Part shown: piece after piece, positions 43,455 through 52,398 of the stretch
Numbering within the stretch: the first letter of the stretch is position 1
Layout of the letters: each line of letters opens with the position of its first letter
Assembly (NCBI RefSeq): GCF_026341125.1
Contig: NZ_JAPEOR010000002.1
Coordinates: 2,046,001-2,110,000 of the forward strand
Source of the DNA: Streptomyces sp. NBC_01142
GTDB taxonomy: Bacteria; Actinomycetota; Actinomycetes; Streptomycetales; Streptomycetaceae
Direction: 5' to 3'
Length of the DNA: 64,000 nucleotides
The notes under the pieces: generated by a model
What the model saw: the letters and a program-made list of their open reading frames with translations, nothing else
Databases searched by the model: none
What the model was told of the DNA's origin: nothing
Position numbers and translations under genes: made by a program

Positions 43455-44024
43455 TCAGTTGAGCGACGGGTCGTCCGGATAGGTCGCGAACATCGCGAGC
43501 TCGCTGCGCTGGCGCCGCAGCACCGCCCGCCACAGACTCTCCGGCCGCGGCGACGACACATCGCCGGGCTCCGACTCCACCACGTACCAGGCCCCGTCGC
43601 CCAGTTCGTCCTCGAGCTGGCCCGGCCCCCAGCCCGCGTACCCGGCGAAGATCCGCAGCGATCCCAGCGCCCCGCCGAGCAGCTCAGGCGGCGCCTCCAG
43701 GTCGACCAGGCCGATCGCTCCGTACACCCGCCGCCAGCCCAGCGGCCCTTCGTCGCCGGGGATCACGGCTACGCCGAGCGCCGAGTCGAGGGAGACGGGA
43801 CCGCCCTGGAAGACCACGCCGGGTTCGCCCGCGAGGTCGGCCCAGGACTCCAGGATGTCGCCGACGACCACGGGGGTGGGCCGGTTGAGGACGACGCCGA
43901 GCGAGCCCTCGTCGTCGTGATCGAGCAGCAGAATCACCGCCCGGTCGAAGTTCGGGTCCACGAGGGCGGGGGTGGCGACGAGCAGCCGCCCTGTGAGCGA
44001 GGACACCTCGGTCATGCGAGACAT
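43455..44024 (-). CDS. YqgE/AlgH family protein (DUF179)
   Basis: 189 residues. LLVATPALVDPNFDRAV, LGVVLNRPT, FQGGPVS and FAGYAGWGPGQLEDEL are the conserved blocks of this family, present in most bacteria, with unclear function. Divergent from murA with 270 bp between starts, which holds both promoters. Confidence 0.93.
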   Translation of the reverse strand: MSRMTEVSSLTGRLLVATPALVDPNFDRAVILLLDHDDEGSLGVVLNRPTPVVVGDILESWADLAGEPGVVFQGGPVSLDSALGVAVIPGDEGPLGWRRVYGAIGLVDLEAPPELLGGALGSLRIFAGYAGWGPGQLEDELGDGAWYVVESEPGDVSSPRPESLWRAVLRRQRSELAMFATYPDDPSLN

Positions 44025-44294
44025 GATCCCGCATCTTCGCCCTCCGCGGGGAGCACACGGCTCAGTGTGATCGAGTGCAGCTCAGAGCGCGCCGTGGGCA
44101 TCCGTGGCGAGAGCAAGCCGCGGTGACGGTCGGCGACAGTGCGCGAGCTGAGCGTGTTGTGCCGCATTCATTACGCCTGTGAACGGCCCCTGGCCCTACG
44201 TAACAGGGGCAGAAGCCCCTTACCCTTTTCCCTGGCCCCCTGTCCGACCTCCCCCTCGCGTCGCTGGGGGGACCCCGACCGGAACGCGAGATTC

Positions 44295-45635
44295 ATGACC
44301 GGCACAGACGATGTACTGCTTGTCCACGGCGGAACCCCGCTGGAGGGCGAGATCCGCGTCCGCGGCGCGAAGAACCTCGTGCCCAAGGCGATGGTCGCCG
44401 CCCTGCTCGGCAGCGAACCGAGCCGGCTGCGCAATGTGCCCGACATCCGTGATGTGCGCGTCGTACGCGGACTGCTGCAGCTGCACGGTGTGACGGTCCG
44501 TCCCGGCGAGGAGCCGGGCGAGCTGGTGCTCGACCCGTCGCACGTCGAGAGCGCGAACGTGGCTGACATCGATGCCCACGCGGGCTCCTCTCGCATCCCG
44601 ATCCTCTTCTGCGGCCCGTTGCTGCACCGGCTCGGCCACGCCTTCATCCCGGGCCTGGGCGGCTGCGACATCGGCGGCCGGCCGATCGACTTCCACTTCG
44701 AGGTGCTGCGCCAGTTCGGCGCGACGATCGAGAAGCGGGAGGACGGTCAGTACCTGGAGGCCCCGCAGCGGCTTCGCGGATGCAAGATCCGGCTGCCGTA
44801 CCCCTCGGTGGGCTCGACGGAGCAGGTGCTGCTGACGGCCGTGCTGGCCGAGGGTGTCACCGAGCTCTCGAACGCCGCGGTGGAGCCGGAGATCGAGGAC
44901 CTCATCTGCGTACTGCAGAAGATGGGCGCGATCATCTCCATGGACACCGACCGGACCATCCGGATCACCGGTGTCGACAAGCTCGGCGGCTACACCCACC
45001 GGGCGCTCCCGGACCGCCTGGAGGCGGCCTCCTGGGCGTCGGCGGCGCTGGCGACCGAGGGCAACATCTATGTGCGCGGAGCCCAGCAGCGCTCGATGAT
45101 GACGTTCCTCAACACCTACCGGAAGGTGGGCGGTGCCTTCGAGATCGACGACGAGGGCATCCGCTTCTGGCACCCGGGCGGTTCGCTCAACGCGATCGCC
45201 CTGGAGACGGACGTGCACCCCGGTTTCCAGACCGACTGGCAGCAGCCGCTGGTGGTGGCGCTGACCCAGGCGGCGGGCCTGTCCATCGTCCACGAGACGG
45301 TGTACGAGTCGCGGCTGGGCTTCACCTCCGCGCTCAACCAGATGGGTGCACACATTCAGCTCTACCGCGAGTGCCTGGGCGGTTCCGACTGCCGCTTCGG
45401 CCAGCGCAACTTCCTGCACTCGGCGGTCGTGTCGGGCCCGACGAAGCTCCAGGGCGCGGACCTGGTCATCCCGGACCTGCGCGGCGGCTTCTCCTACCTG
45501 ATCGCGGCGCTGGCGGCGCAGGGAACCTCCCGGGTCCACGGCATCGACCTGATCAACCGTGGCTACGAGAACTTCATGGAGAAGCTCGAGAAGCTCGGCG
45601 CGAAGGTCGAACTCCCGGGCCGCAAGCTCGTCTGA
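44295..45635 (+). CDS. murA: UDP-N-acetylglucosamine 1-carboxyvinyltransferase
   Basis: 446 residues from ATG 44295 (MTGTDDVLLVHGG); an earlier in-frame ATG region to 44139 is not conserved-looking. Transfers enolpyruvate from PEP to UDP-GlcNAc, the first committed step of peptidoglycan synthesis. Lys26-Asn27 (RGAKNLVPK) and the active-site loop Cys124 (GLGGCDIGGRP) are present, so this is the Cys form that fosfomycin alkylates, not the Asp form of mycobacteria. Followed by a hairpin-rich gap and convergent hup. Confidence 0.96.
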   Translation: MTGTDDVLLVHGGTPLEGEIRVRGAKNLVPKAMVAALLGSEPSRLRNVPDIRDVRVVRGLLQLHGVTVRPGEEPGELVLDPSHVESANVADIDAHAGSSRIPILFCGPLLHRLGHAFIPGLGGCDIGGRPIDFHFEVLRQFGATIEKREDGQYLEAPQRLRGCKIRLPYPSVGSTEQVLLTAVLAEGVTELSNAAVEPEIEDLICVLQKMGAIISMDTDRTIRITGVDKLGGYTHRALPDRLEAASWASAALATEGNIYVRGAQQRSMMTFLNTYRKVGGAFEIDDEGIRFWHPGGSLNAIALETDVHPGFQTDWQQPLVVALTQAAGLSIVHETVYESRLGFTSALNQMGAHIQLYRECLGGSDCRFGQRNFLHSAVVSGPTKLQGADLVIPDLRGGFSYLIAALAAQGTSRVHGIDLINRGYENFMEKLEKLGAKVELPGRKLV

Positions 45636-45686
45636 CCGGGGCGCACGTCCCGTACCCGGGCTTCCGCCCCGGCCCCGCGCCCCGGT

Positions 45687-45780
45687 CCCCCGGACGTCGT
45701 CCGGGGGGACCCCCGGGAGGCCGAAAGCCGCCCGTCCGGCGATCGGGGACACTCCCCCTGCGCCGTACGGGCGCAGGGGG
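45687..45780. terminator. Two hairpins downstream of murA
   Basis: Stem 1: 45687-45695 with 45699-45707 (9 bp, 3-nt loop). Stem 2: 45754-45764 with 45770-45780 (11 bp, 5-nt loop). Both perfect and GC-only; neither has a T-run. Confidence 0.6.
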
Positions 45781-45865
45781 ACTCCCCAGGGGCGGACGGA
45801 GCCTGGGGGCCAAAAGCCCCCGGCAAGGGGCCCGGCGGCCCCTCCAGGGCCCGTACACACGCGAA

Positions 45866-45900
45866 AGGGCGGCCACTCCCCGGAAGGGGGTGGCCGCCCT
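45866..45900. terminator. Bidirectional terminator between murA and hup
   Basis: Stem of about 15 bp (45866-45881 with 45886-45900, one bulge), ggaa loop, 19 bp past the hup stop; serves hup and probably murA. Confidence 0.8.
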
Positions 45901-45918
45901 CACTGCTGTGCCTTGGGG

Positions 45919-46200
45919 TTACTTGCCCTTGGCGGCTTCCTTGAGCTTGGAGCCCGCGGAGACCTTCACGCTGTAGCCGGCCGGGATCTGGATCGGGTCG
46001 CCGGTCTGCGGGTTACGAGCGGTGCGAGCGGCACGGTGGGTGCGCTCGAAGGTCAGGAAGCCGGGGATGGTGACCTTCTCGTCGCCCTTGGCGACGACCT
46101 CGCCGACGGTCTCGGCGAGAGCGGCCAGAACGGCGTCGGCGTCCTTGCGAGTCACCTCGGCGCGGTCGGCCAGCGCGGCCACCAGCTCACTGCGGTTCAT
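45919..46200 (-). CDS. hup: DNA-binding protein HU
   Basis: 93 residues, the short HU form (no Lys/Ala-rich tail like the second Streptomyces HU). MNRSELVAALADRAEVTRKD start and the DNA-intercalating arm ARNPQTGDPIQIPA (RNP at 62-64). A nucleoid protein that bends and compacts DNA. Single-gene unit converging on murA. Confidence 0.97.
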   Translation of the reverse strand: MNRSELVAALADRAEVTRKDADAVLAALAETVGEVVAKGDEKVTIPGFLTFERTHRAARTARNPQTGDPIQIPAGYSVKVSAGSKLKEAAKGK

Positions 46201-46513
46201 GTTGTTACTCCCGTGTTCTTCTTGCCTGTGAGGCGTGAGATCGAAGCCGATGCTGCCAGGGCCCTCGGACAGTCCCCGGACCCGGGTCTGCTGTCAGACC
46301 CTCGCGCCCGAATACGCATCCTGCCCCCACCAGCGGCGGGAAAGCCAATCCGGCACCCTCCGGAGTCACACGAAAAGCGCCACTGCCTCGTCGTGGTGAC
46401 GTTCCGTCCACTTCCTGGAGACTCCGCGCAGCCGCAGAGCCTCGAGCGCGGGGCTCATGGTCCGCCACCCTAGAGCGGCAGTCGCGGCCCCGCGACCCGC
46501 GACGCGCCGGGTA
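46201..46513. other. 313-bp region upstream of hup
   Basis: Should contain the hup promoter and leader; no confident -35/-10 pair. A short hairpin gtcgcg-gccc-cgcgac (46481-46496), 18 bp past the malic enzyme stop, may end that transcript. No gene seen. Confidence 0.55.
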
Positions 46514-47947
46514 TCAGCCCGACGTGGGGCCTGTCACAGCCGTGCCGGCCGCCGTGGCGGCGTTGCGGACCGCTCCGGCGACCGCTCCCGCGACCCTGTC
46601 GTTGAAGACCGACGGGATGATGTAGTTCGGGTTGAGTTCGTCCTCGGTGACGACATCAGCGAGAGCGGCCGCCGCCGCGAGCATCATCTCGGTGTTGACG
46701 GTCCGGGAGTGCGCGTCCAGCAGGCCGCGGAAGACGCCCGGGAAGACCAGCACGTTGTTGATCTGGTTGGGGAAGTCCGAGCGGCCCGTGGCGACAACTG
46801 CGGCCGTCTGGCGGGCGATTGCCGGGTCGACCTCCGGGTCGGGGTTCGCGAGCGCGAATACGATCGCGCCGTCCGCCATCGCGGCCACATCCTGCGCGCC
46901 CAGCACGTTCGGGGCGGAGACACCGATGAAGACGTCCGCGCCGACGACCGCCTGCTTGAGCGTGCCGGTGGCACCCTCGGGGTTGGTGTTGTCGGCGATC
47001 CAGCGCAGCGCCGACTCGGGCGCGGCGTCGACCAGGTCCCCGCGGCCCGCGTGCACCACGCCGTGGATGTCGGCGACGACGGCGTGCTTGACGCCCGCCG
47101 CGATGAGCAGCTTCAGGATGGCCGTGCCGGCCGCGCCGGCGCCGGACATGACGACCCGTACGTCACCGATGCCCTTGCCGACCACGCGCAGCGCGTTGGT
47201 CAGCGAGGCGAGGACGACGATCGCGGTGCCGTGCTGGTCGTCGTGGAAGACCGGAATGTCCAGGGCCTCGCGCAGCCGCGCCTCGATCTCGAAGCAGCGG
47301 GGCGCGGAGATGTCCTCGAGGTTGATGCCCGCGAAGCCGGGGGCGATCGCCTTGACGATCTCGACGATGGCATCCGTGTCCTGCGTGTCGAGGCAGATCG
47401 GCCAGGCGTCGATGCCGGCGAAGCGCTTGAAGAGGGCCGCCTTGCCCTCCATGACCGGGAGCGCGGCCATGGGGCCGATGTTGCCGAGGCCGAGGACGGC
47501 GGAACCGTCGGTCACCACTGCAACGGAGTTGCGCTTGATGGTGAGGCGGCGGGCGTCCTCGGGGTTCTCGGCGATGGCCATGCAGACCCGCGCCACACCC
47601 GGCGTGTAGATCATCGAGAGATCGTCACGGTTACGGATGGGGTGCTTGGACTGCATCTCGATCTTGCCGCCGAGGTGCATCAGGAACGTACGGTCGGAGA
47701 CCTTGCCGAGGACGACACCCTCGATCTTGCGCAGCTCCTCGACGATCTCGTCGGCGTGCGTGGTCGAGCTGGCCGCGATCGTGACGTCGATCCGCAGCTT
47801 CTCGTGGCCGGAAGCGGTCACGTCCAGGCCTGTCACAGAGCCGCCGGAGGACTCCACGGCCGTGGTGAGCTGAGAGACCGCGGTTCCGCTCGCGGGCACC
47901 TCCAGCCGGACCGTCATCGAGTACGAGACGCTGGGCGCCGTTGCCAT
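46514..47947 (-). CDS. NAD-dependent malic enzyme with ACT domain
   Basis: 477 residues. N-terminal ACT domain (about 8-80, SMTVRLEVPASGTAV) then the malic fold: IYTPGVARVC with the catalytic Tyr, LTIKRNSVAVVTDGSA, FHDDQHGTA for the metal, and nucleotide loop SGAGAAGTA. Converts malate to pyruvate and CO2. The ACT domain implies control by a small effector. A 14-bp palindrome and AT-rich stretch lie about 120 bp upstream, and a structured RNA element further up. Confidence 0.93.
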   Translation of the reverse strand: MATAPSVSYSMTVRLEVPASGTAVSQLTTAVESSGGSVTGLDVTASGHEKLRIDVTIAASSTTHADEIVEELRKIEGVVLGKVSDRTFLMHLGGKIEMQSKHPIRNRDDLSMIYTPGVARVCMAIAENPEDARRLTIKRNSVAVVTDGSAVLGLGNIGPMAALPVMEGKAALFKRFAGIDAWPICLDTQDTDAIVEIVKAIAPGFAGINLEDISAPRCFEIEARLREALDIPVFHDDQHGTAIVVLASLTNALRVVGKGIGDVRVVMSGAGAAGTAILKLLIAAGVKHAVVADIHGVVHAGRGDLVDAAPESALRWIADNTNPEGATGTLKQAVVGADVFIGVSAPNVLGAQDVAAMADGAIVFALANPDPEVDPAIARQTAAVVATGRSDFPNQINNVLVFPGVFRGLLDAHSRTVNTEMMLAAAAALADVVTEDELNPNYIIPSVFNDRVAGAVAGAVRNAATAAGTAVTGPTSG

Positions 47948-48036
47948 GACCGGGTTCCTCTGCTTTCCCTAGCTTCAATGCCATGCGGCCGTGGCTGCTG
48001 CCCGGCAACGCTTTCCGATGTTCGCACCTACCTGCG

Positions 48037-48082
48037 GGTAGCAGGTAATAGTGGTCATTTAGTTTTCGGAAAGTGTTTTCCA
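48037..48082 (-). promoter_or_regulatory. AT-rich promoter region with palindrome, malic enzyme
   Basis: Unusually AT-rich for the window, with the inverted repeat ggaaagtgttttcc (48068-48081). It sits between the ncRNA terminator and the malic enzyme start, 90-135 bp before the ATG. Likely promoter and operator; the regulator is unknown. Confidence 0.45.
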
Positions 48083-48138
48083 CCATACGAGATGCCCTGT
48101 CCCCGGTGGAAGCCCTCACTGCCGAGCGCCGCAAAAAA

Positions 48139-48172
48139 CAGGTCCGCGCCACCTTCCGGTGGCGCGGACCTG
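48139..48172 (-). terminator. Intrinsic terminator with T-run
   Basis: Perfect 15-bp stem (48139-48153 with 48158-48172), ttcc loop, followed on the minus strand by six T (48133-48138). It is the only terminator in the window with a full T-run. Confidence 0.93.
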
Positions 48173-48290
48173 TCTCTCGTACACGTAAGTGGCACCGACC
48201 CGCCATGCTCGCCTCGCGGCAAGTGGTCGCTCTGAGCGACGAAGGTTGGGCCCGGGGGCTTGGATCGAGCCGGTGCCACCACCAGGCTAA
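48139..48290 (-). ncRNA. Candidate structured small RNA or leader
   Basis: On the minus strand a long-range stem (gtggcaccg at 48271-48279 with cggtgccac at 48189-48197) closes about 75 nt that include a hairpin gtcgct-cag-agcgac (48226-48240) and a C/G-rich arm. An intrinsic terminator with a T6 run follows at once (48139-48172). No protein frame fits. It could be a free small RNA, the 3' end of the helicase transcript, or a leader with attenuator for malic enzyme. No known RNA family recognised. Confidence 0.55.
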
Positions 48291-48371
48291 CAAACCGCCC
48301 CGGTAAGTGAATCCCGCACCGCAGGTTGACTCGCAATCAGCCCGGATGGCCCTGGAACCGGCCGCGTCCGG

Positions 48372-50777
48372 TCAGTCCCTCAGCAGGTCCGGCACACCGT
48401 CCGCATCCGGCTCGTCACGTCGGTCCGAGACCACCGTGAGCTGCTGCGTCGCCCGCGTGAGCGCCACGTACAGCACCCGCAGCCCCGCCGGGGACTCGTC
48501 CGCGATCTCCGCCGGCGAGACGACGACCGTCGCGTCGTACTCCAGTCCCTTCGCCTCCAGCGAGCCGAGCGCCACCACCCGCTCGCCGAGCCCGGCCAGC
48601 CAACGCGCCGCCTGCTCGCGCCGGTTCATCGCGACGACGACGCCGACCGTGCCGTCCACGCGGTCCAGCAGACGCTGCGCCTCGGCACGTACGGCCCCGC
48701 CCAGGTCCCCGTCCCGTACGACCGCGAAACGGGGACGCACGCCCGTGGAGCGGACCGCAGACGGGGACTCCATACCGGGCATCGCGAGCGCGAGCACCTT
48801 GGCCGCCAGCTCGGCGATCTCGGCGGGGTTGCGGTAGTTGACGGTGAGCTGGAAGCGGCGGCGCGGGCGGCTTCCCAGCGCCTCGTCGCGCGCCTCGGCG
48901 GCCTCGTCCGGCGTGGACCAGGACGACTGCGCCGGGTCGCCGACGACCGTCCAGGTGGCGGTCCGGCCGCGGCGGCCGACCATCCGCCACTGCATCGGGG
49001 TGAGGTCCTGCGCCTCGTCGACGATGACATGCGCGTACTCGGTACGTTCCTGGGCCAGCCGTTCCGCCCGCTCGCGCTGGGTCTCCTCGCGGTGCGGCAT
49101 CAGCTCCTCGAGACCCGTGAGCGCGTCGAGCGGGTCGTACTCGCGTCTCTTCCTGGGCCGGGCAGGGGTGCCGAGCAGCGTCCCCAGCTCGTCAAGGAGC
49201 GCCACGTCGTGCACGGAGAGGGCGTCGCGCCTGAGGGAGCGGGCGAGACGTCGCACCTCACCCGGGTTGAGCACGCGGCGCGCCCAGCGGCCCAGCCGCC
49301 GCTCGTCGGACATGGACGTCAGGACGCCGCGCGGGGTCAGCTCGGGCCACCACGCGTCCAGGAAGGTGATGAAGCTGTCCTCGGCGGTGATGTCCTCGTC
49401 GAAGGAGGAACGCAGCTCGGCGGCGAGCTCCGGGTCCCCCAGAGCACGTCCCGCGGAGCCGGACTTCGACCAGAGGGCGTCCAGCAGCATTCTGCGGGCC
49501 CGCGGACGCAGCAGATTGACCGGTGTCGTGCCGCCGAGGACGTTGTGGCGGATGCGTCTGAGCTCGTCGGCCTCGATCTCGATCCGGCGGCCGAAGGCCA
49601 CGACCCGCAGCCGGGTCGGCGGCCCGGAGGCGGCCTCGGGCTCCTCGCCGAAGGCCAGCTGGCCGTCCGCCTGCCGGCCGCCCGCCGCCTGGACGCCCCG
49701 CACCGGCGGAGGCCCGGAGAGGTCCAGCGCACCCCGTGCGGCGTGGCGGAGCACCTTGAGCATCCGGGAGGAGCCCTTGATGCGGGCCACCGCCGGTTCG
49801 TCGTACGCCGTGGCCTCCGCCCCGTCGACCAGATGGCCGACCGCGCGGATGGCGACCTGCCCCTCCTCGCCCAGCGACGGCAGCACGCCCTCGGTGTACG
49901 CGACGAGCAGCGGGGTCGGCGAGACGATCAGGATGCCGCCCGCGTACCGCCGCCGGTCCTGGTAGAGCAGATACGCCGCCCGGTGCAGGGCCACCGCGGT
50001 CTTGCCGGTCCCCGGACCGCCCTCGACATAGGTGACGGAGGCGGCGGGGGCGCGGATCACCAGGTCCTGCTCGGCCTGGATGGAGGCGACGATGTCCCGC
50101 ATCGTGTGGCTACGGGCCTGCCCGAGCGCCGCCATCAGGGCGCCGTCGCCGATGACCGGGAGCTCCTCGCCCGCCAGCGTGGCGGTCAGCTCCGGGCGCA
50201 TCAGATCGTCCTCGACGCCCAGGACCCTGCGGCCCTTGGAGCGGATGACCCGGCGGCGTACCACCCGGCCCGGATCGACCGGGGTGGAGCGGTAGAAGGG
50301 CGCGGCGGCCGGGGCGCGCCAGTCGATGACCAGCGGTGCGTAGTCGGAGTCGAGGACTCCGATGCGGCCGATGTGCAGGGTCTCGCCGATCTCGGCGACC
50401 TGGCGGGTTCCGTCGGTGCGGACGGCGTCGTCGGCAGGCTCGACGGAGGTGTAGGCACCGTCCGGGCCCTTCTTGCCGTCCTTGCCGTAGAGCAGGTCGA
50501 TCCGCCCGAAGAGGAAGTCCTCGAACTCGTTGTTCAGGCGATTGAGGTGGACACCCGCCCGGAAGACCTGGGCGTCCCGCTCCGCGAGCGCGCCGGGCGT
50601 GCCGACCTGGCCCCGTTTGGCGGCATCGTTCATGAGGAACTCCGCCTCGTGGATCTTCTCCTCGAGACGGCGGTACACCTGGTCGAGATGTTCCTGCTCG
50701 ACACCGATTTCGCGGTCCCGGACCGTATCGACGGCGGTATCGACCACGGAATGAACAGCGGCATCCTGCGCGGCCAC
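48372..50777 (-). CDS. helD: HelD-like superfamily 1 helicase
   Basis: 801 residues, GTG 50777 with ggggg upstream. N-terminal coiled coil (LDQVYRRLEEKIHEAEFL, about 30-50), the HelD signature DFLFGRIDLLYG and VIDWRAPAAAPFY, Walker A GGPGTGKT (253-260), UvrD-type motif II VDEAQDLTP, and VALTRATQQL near the end. HelD proteins bind RNA polymerase and release it from nucleic acids in an ATP-dependent way; some actinobacterial forms also confer rifamycin tolerance. No rifamycin-associated inverted repeat was found before this gene, so a housekeeping role is more likely. Confidence 0.93.
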   Translation of the reverse strand: MAAQDAAVHSVVDTAVDTVRDREIGVEQEHLDQVYRRLEEKIHEAEFLMNDAAKRGQVGTPGALAERDAQVFRAGVHLNRLNNEFEDFLFGRIDLLYGKDGKKGPDGAYTSVEPADDAVRTDGTRQVAEIGETLHIGRIGVLDSDYAPLVIDWRAPAAAPFYRSTPVDPGRVVRRRVIRSKGRRVLGVEDDLMRPELTATLAGEELPVIGDGALMAALGQARSHTMRDIVASIQAEQDLVIRAPAASVTYVEGGPGTGKTAVALHRAAYLLYQDRRRYAGGILIVSPTPLLVAYTEGVLPSLGEEGQVAIRAVGHLVDGAEATAYDEPAVARIKGSSRMLKVLRHAARGALDLSGPPPVRGVQAAGGRQADGQLAFGEEPEAASGPPTRLRVVAFGRRIEIEADELRRIRHNVLGGTTPVNLLRPRARRMLLDALWSKSGSAGRALGDPELAAELRSSFDEDITAEDSFITFLDAWWPELTPRGVLTSMSDERRLGRWARRVLNPGEVRRLARSLRRDALSVHDVALLDELGTLLGTPARPRKRREYDPLDALTGLEELMPHREETQRERAERLAQERTEYAHVIVDEAQDLTPMQWRMVGRRGRTATWTVVGDPAQSSWSTPDEAAEARDEALGSRPRRRFQLTVNYRNPAEIAELAAKVLALAMPGMESPSAVRSTGVRPRFAVVRDGDLGGAVRAEAQRLLDRVDGTVGVVVAMNRREQAARWLAGLGERVVALGSLEAKGLEYDATVVVSPAEIADESPAGLRVLYVALTRATQQLTVVSDRRDEPDADGVPDLLRD

Positions 50778-50838
50778 CGAGGCCCCCTTCTGACGTGCAC
50801 TGGGCAGCCGTCAACCGTACGCGAAGGGGGCGTATCTG

Positions 50839-51672
50839 TCAGGCTTCGACCTCCACCAATCGCTTGCCGTCGAACGTACGGACCTCGAAGTGGTCGATGT
50901 CGTTCCGGTCCATCGCCGCGCCACCGTGGACATAGAGCGGCTTCTTGGCCATCGCGTTGGGGCTGTCCGGGATGCCGTATCCCCACTTCGGTACCGCCCA
51001 GGAGGTCACGACCTCCTCCTCGCCGGTCTTGGAGACGGCGATCAGGTTGCACTTCTGCGGACCCTTGACGTTCTTCAGTTCGAGAACGGTGTGGGTGCCC
51101 CAGCCCTTCTTCTCCATGCCGACGGTCGCGCTGACCTGGGTCGTCGCGTCCGTGCCCTGGACCTTCTCCTCCATGTGATGCAGGAAGGCGTCCTCGGCGG
51201 GACTGGTGGGGTGCGGAAGGGCCTGGTTGCTGCTGCCACCGGTGCCGTCCGCCGTGACGACCACCGCGACGGCCGGCCCGCCGATGATCAGGGCCGCGGC
51301 GGCCGCGACCATGTACATCCCCCGCCTGCGCTTGGCCGCCCGCTTGACGGCGACCTCGTCGAGAAGGCCGCCGAGCAGCCGCGGGCTGGGGGCCGTGGGC
51401 ACCACAGGAACGGGCTTGGACGGCGGGAAGGATGCCATGCCGGGCATTTGGGGCATGTTCAGCACATTCGACTGCCGCACCGGAGCGGGTGCCGGGGCCT
51501 CCGCCAGCATGGCCAGCATCGGCTCCATCCCGGAGAACTCCTCGAGGTGGACGGCGCAGATGTCGCAGCCCGCCAGATGCGCCTCGAAGGCGGAGGCGTC
51601 CGCATCGTCCAGAATGCCGAGCACGTATGCGCCGACCGCATCGTGTACGGATTCCTGCTCATACATGGTCAT
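50839..51672 (-). CDS. rsuA: Zinc-finger anti-sigma factor RsuA
   Basis: 277 residues. N-terminal ZAS domain with His32, Cys36 and Cys39 (HxxxCxxC in AHLAGCDICAVH), Pro-rich linker, one membrane helix (about 118-138), then an extracytoplasmic domain of about 135 residues. Holds SigU at the membrane until stress. Overlaps the sigma gene by 4 bases; matches the sigU-rsuA pair of S. coelicolor in order and neighbourhood. Confidence 0.9.
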   Translation of the reverse strand: MTMYEQESVHDAVGAYVLGILDDADASAFEAHLAGCDICAVHLEEFSGMEPMLAMLAEAPAPAPVRQSNVLNMPQMPGMASFPPSKPVPVVPTAPSPRLLGGLLDEVAVKRAAKRRRGMYMVAAAAALIIGGPAVAVVVTADGTGGSSNQALPHPTSPAEDAFLHHMEEKVQGTDATTQVSATVGMEKKGWGTHTVLELKNVKGPQKCNLIAVSKTGEEEVVTSWAVPKWGYGIPDSPNAMAKKPLYVHGGAAMDRNDIDHFEVRTFDGKRLVEVEA

Positions 51673-52256
51673 GCCGTGACCCCCCTCTCCTCCAGAGCGA
51701 GCTTCATGGAACGGAGTGCGTAGAACACCCGGGACCGCACCGTCCCGCTGGGTATGCCCAGCGTTTCGGCCGCCTCATTGACCGTGCGCCCCTTGAAATA
51801 CGTCTCGACCAACACTTCCCGGTGAGCGGGCGTCAAATCATCGAGCGCATCTGAGAGCGTCATCAGCCACAACGCCTTGTCGATCTCGTCCTCCGCGGGC
51901 ATGACCTCCAGCGGCGACGGATCGACCTCCTGCGGCCGGGCCTGCCGGCTGCGGTGACCGTCGATGACGATGCGGCGTGCGACCGTCACCAGCCAGGGTC
52001 GGACAGAGCCGGTCGCTCGGTTGAGCTGACCGGCGTTCTTCCAGGCACGGATGAGCGTCTCCTGTACGACGTCCTCGGCGCGCTGGCGATCGCCGGCGAC
52101 AAGGCGCAGTACATAGGCAAGCAAAGGCCCCGCATGTTCGCGATACAGCGCGCGCATCAACTCCTCGTCAGGTACGGAGGTGTCGTTGCGTGGCTTCTCG
52201 CTTCGATGGCGGGCCCTTTGCGGACGGTCATCGGCCACGGCGGCATCCTTGCGCAC
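51669..52256 (-). CDS. sigU: ECF sigma factor SigU
   Basis: 195 residues with sigma region 2 (YREHAGPLLAYVLRLVAGDRQRAEDVVQETLIRAW, seen as DRQRAEDVVQETLIRAW) and region 4 (LTPAHREVLVETYFKGRTVNE then GIPSGTVRSRVFYAL). Alternative sigma factor of an envelope-stress type regulon, linked in S. coelicolor to secretion and differentiation. The 140 bp upstream should hold an autoregulated promoter; none assigned. Confidence 0.92.
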   Translation of the reverse strand: MRKDAAVADDRPQRARHRSEKPRNDTSVPDEELMRALYREHAGPLLAYVLRLVAGDRQRAEDVVQETLIRAWKNAGQLNRATGSVRPWLVTVARRIVIDGHRSRQARPQEVDPSPLEVMPAEDEIDKALWLMTLSDALDDLTPAHREVLVETYFKGRTVNEAAETLGIPSGTVRSRVFYALRSMKLALEERGVTA

Positions 52257-52398
52257 CTGAACCTCCCGGTCGAGACCCTGTTTTCGGCTGACGGCTTCTC
52301 TCCCATCACTACGGGGGCCGCCGGAGGATCATTCAACATCCGCCGAAAAACTTTCAAGATCTTTTACGGGGGATCCCCTCACCGCCCCCGGCGCCGTC

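Noticed and set aside
44139..44294. Upstream extension of murA
   Set aside because: The conserved MurA start is at MTGTDD; the preceding codons encode a Cys/Arg/Pro-rich stretch without a ribosome site.
46205..46468. 87-codon minus-strand frame upstream of hup
   Set aside because: No protein-like pattern and it occupies the expected hup promoter/leader.
48139..48300. tmRNA, RNase P RNA, SRP RNA or a known riboswitch in the HelD-malic enzyme gap
   Set aside because: None of the conserved core sequences of these RNAs could be seen; the element stays unclassified.
50778..50838. Rifamycin-associated element before the HelD-like gene
   Set aside because: No inverted repeat of that type is present in the short upstream gap, so a rifamycin-inducible HelR identity is not supported.
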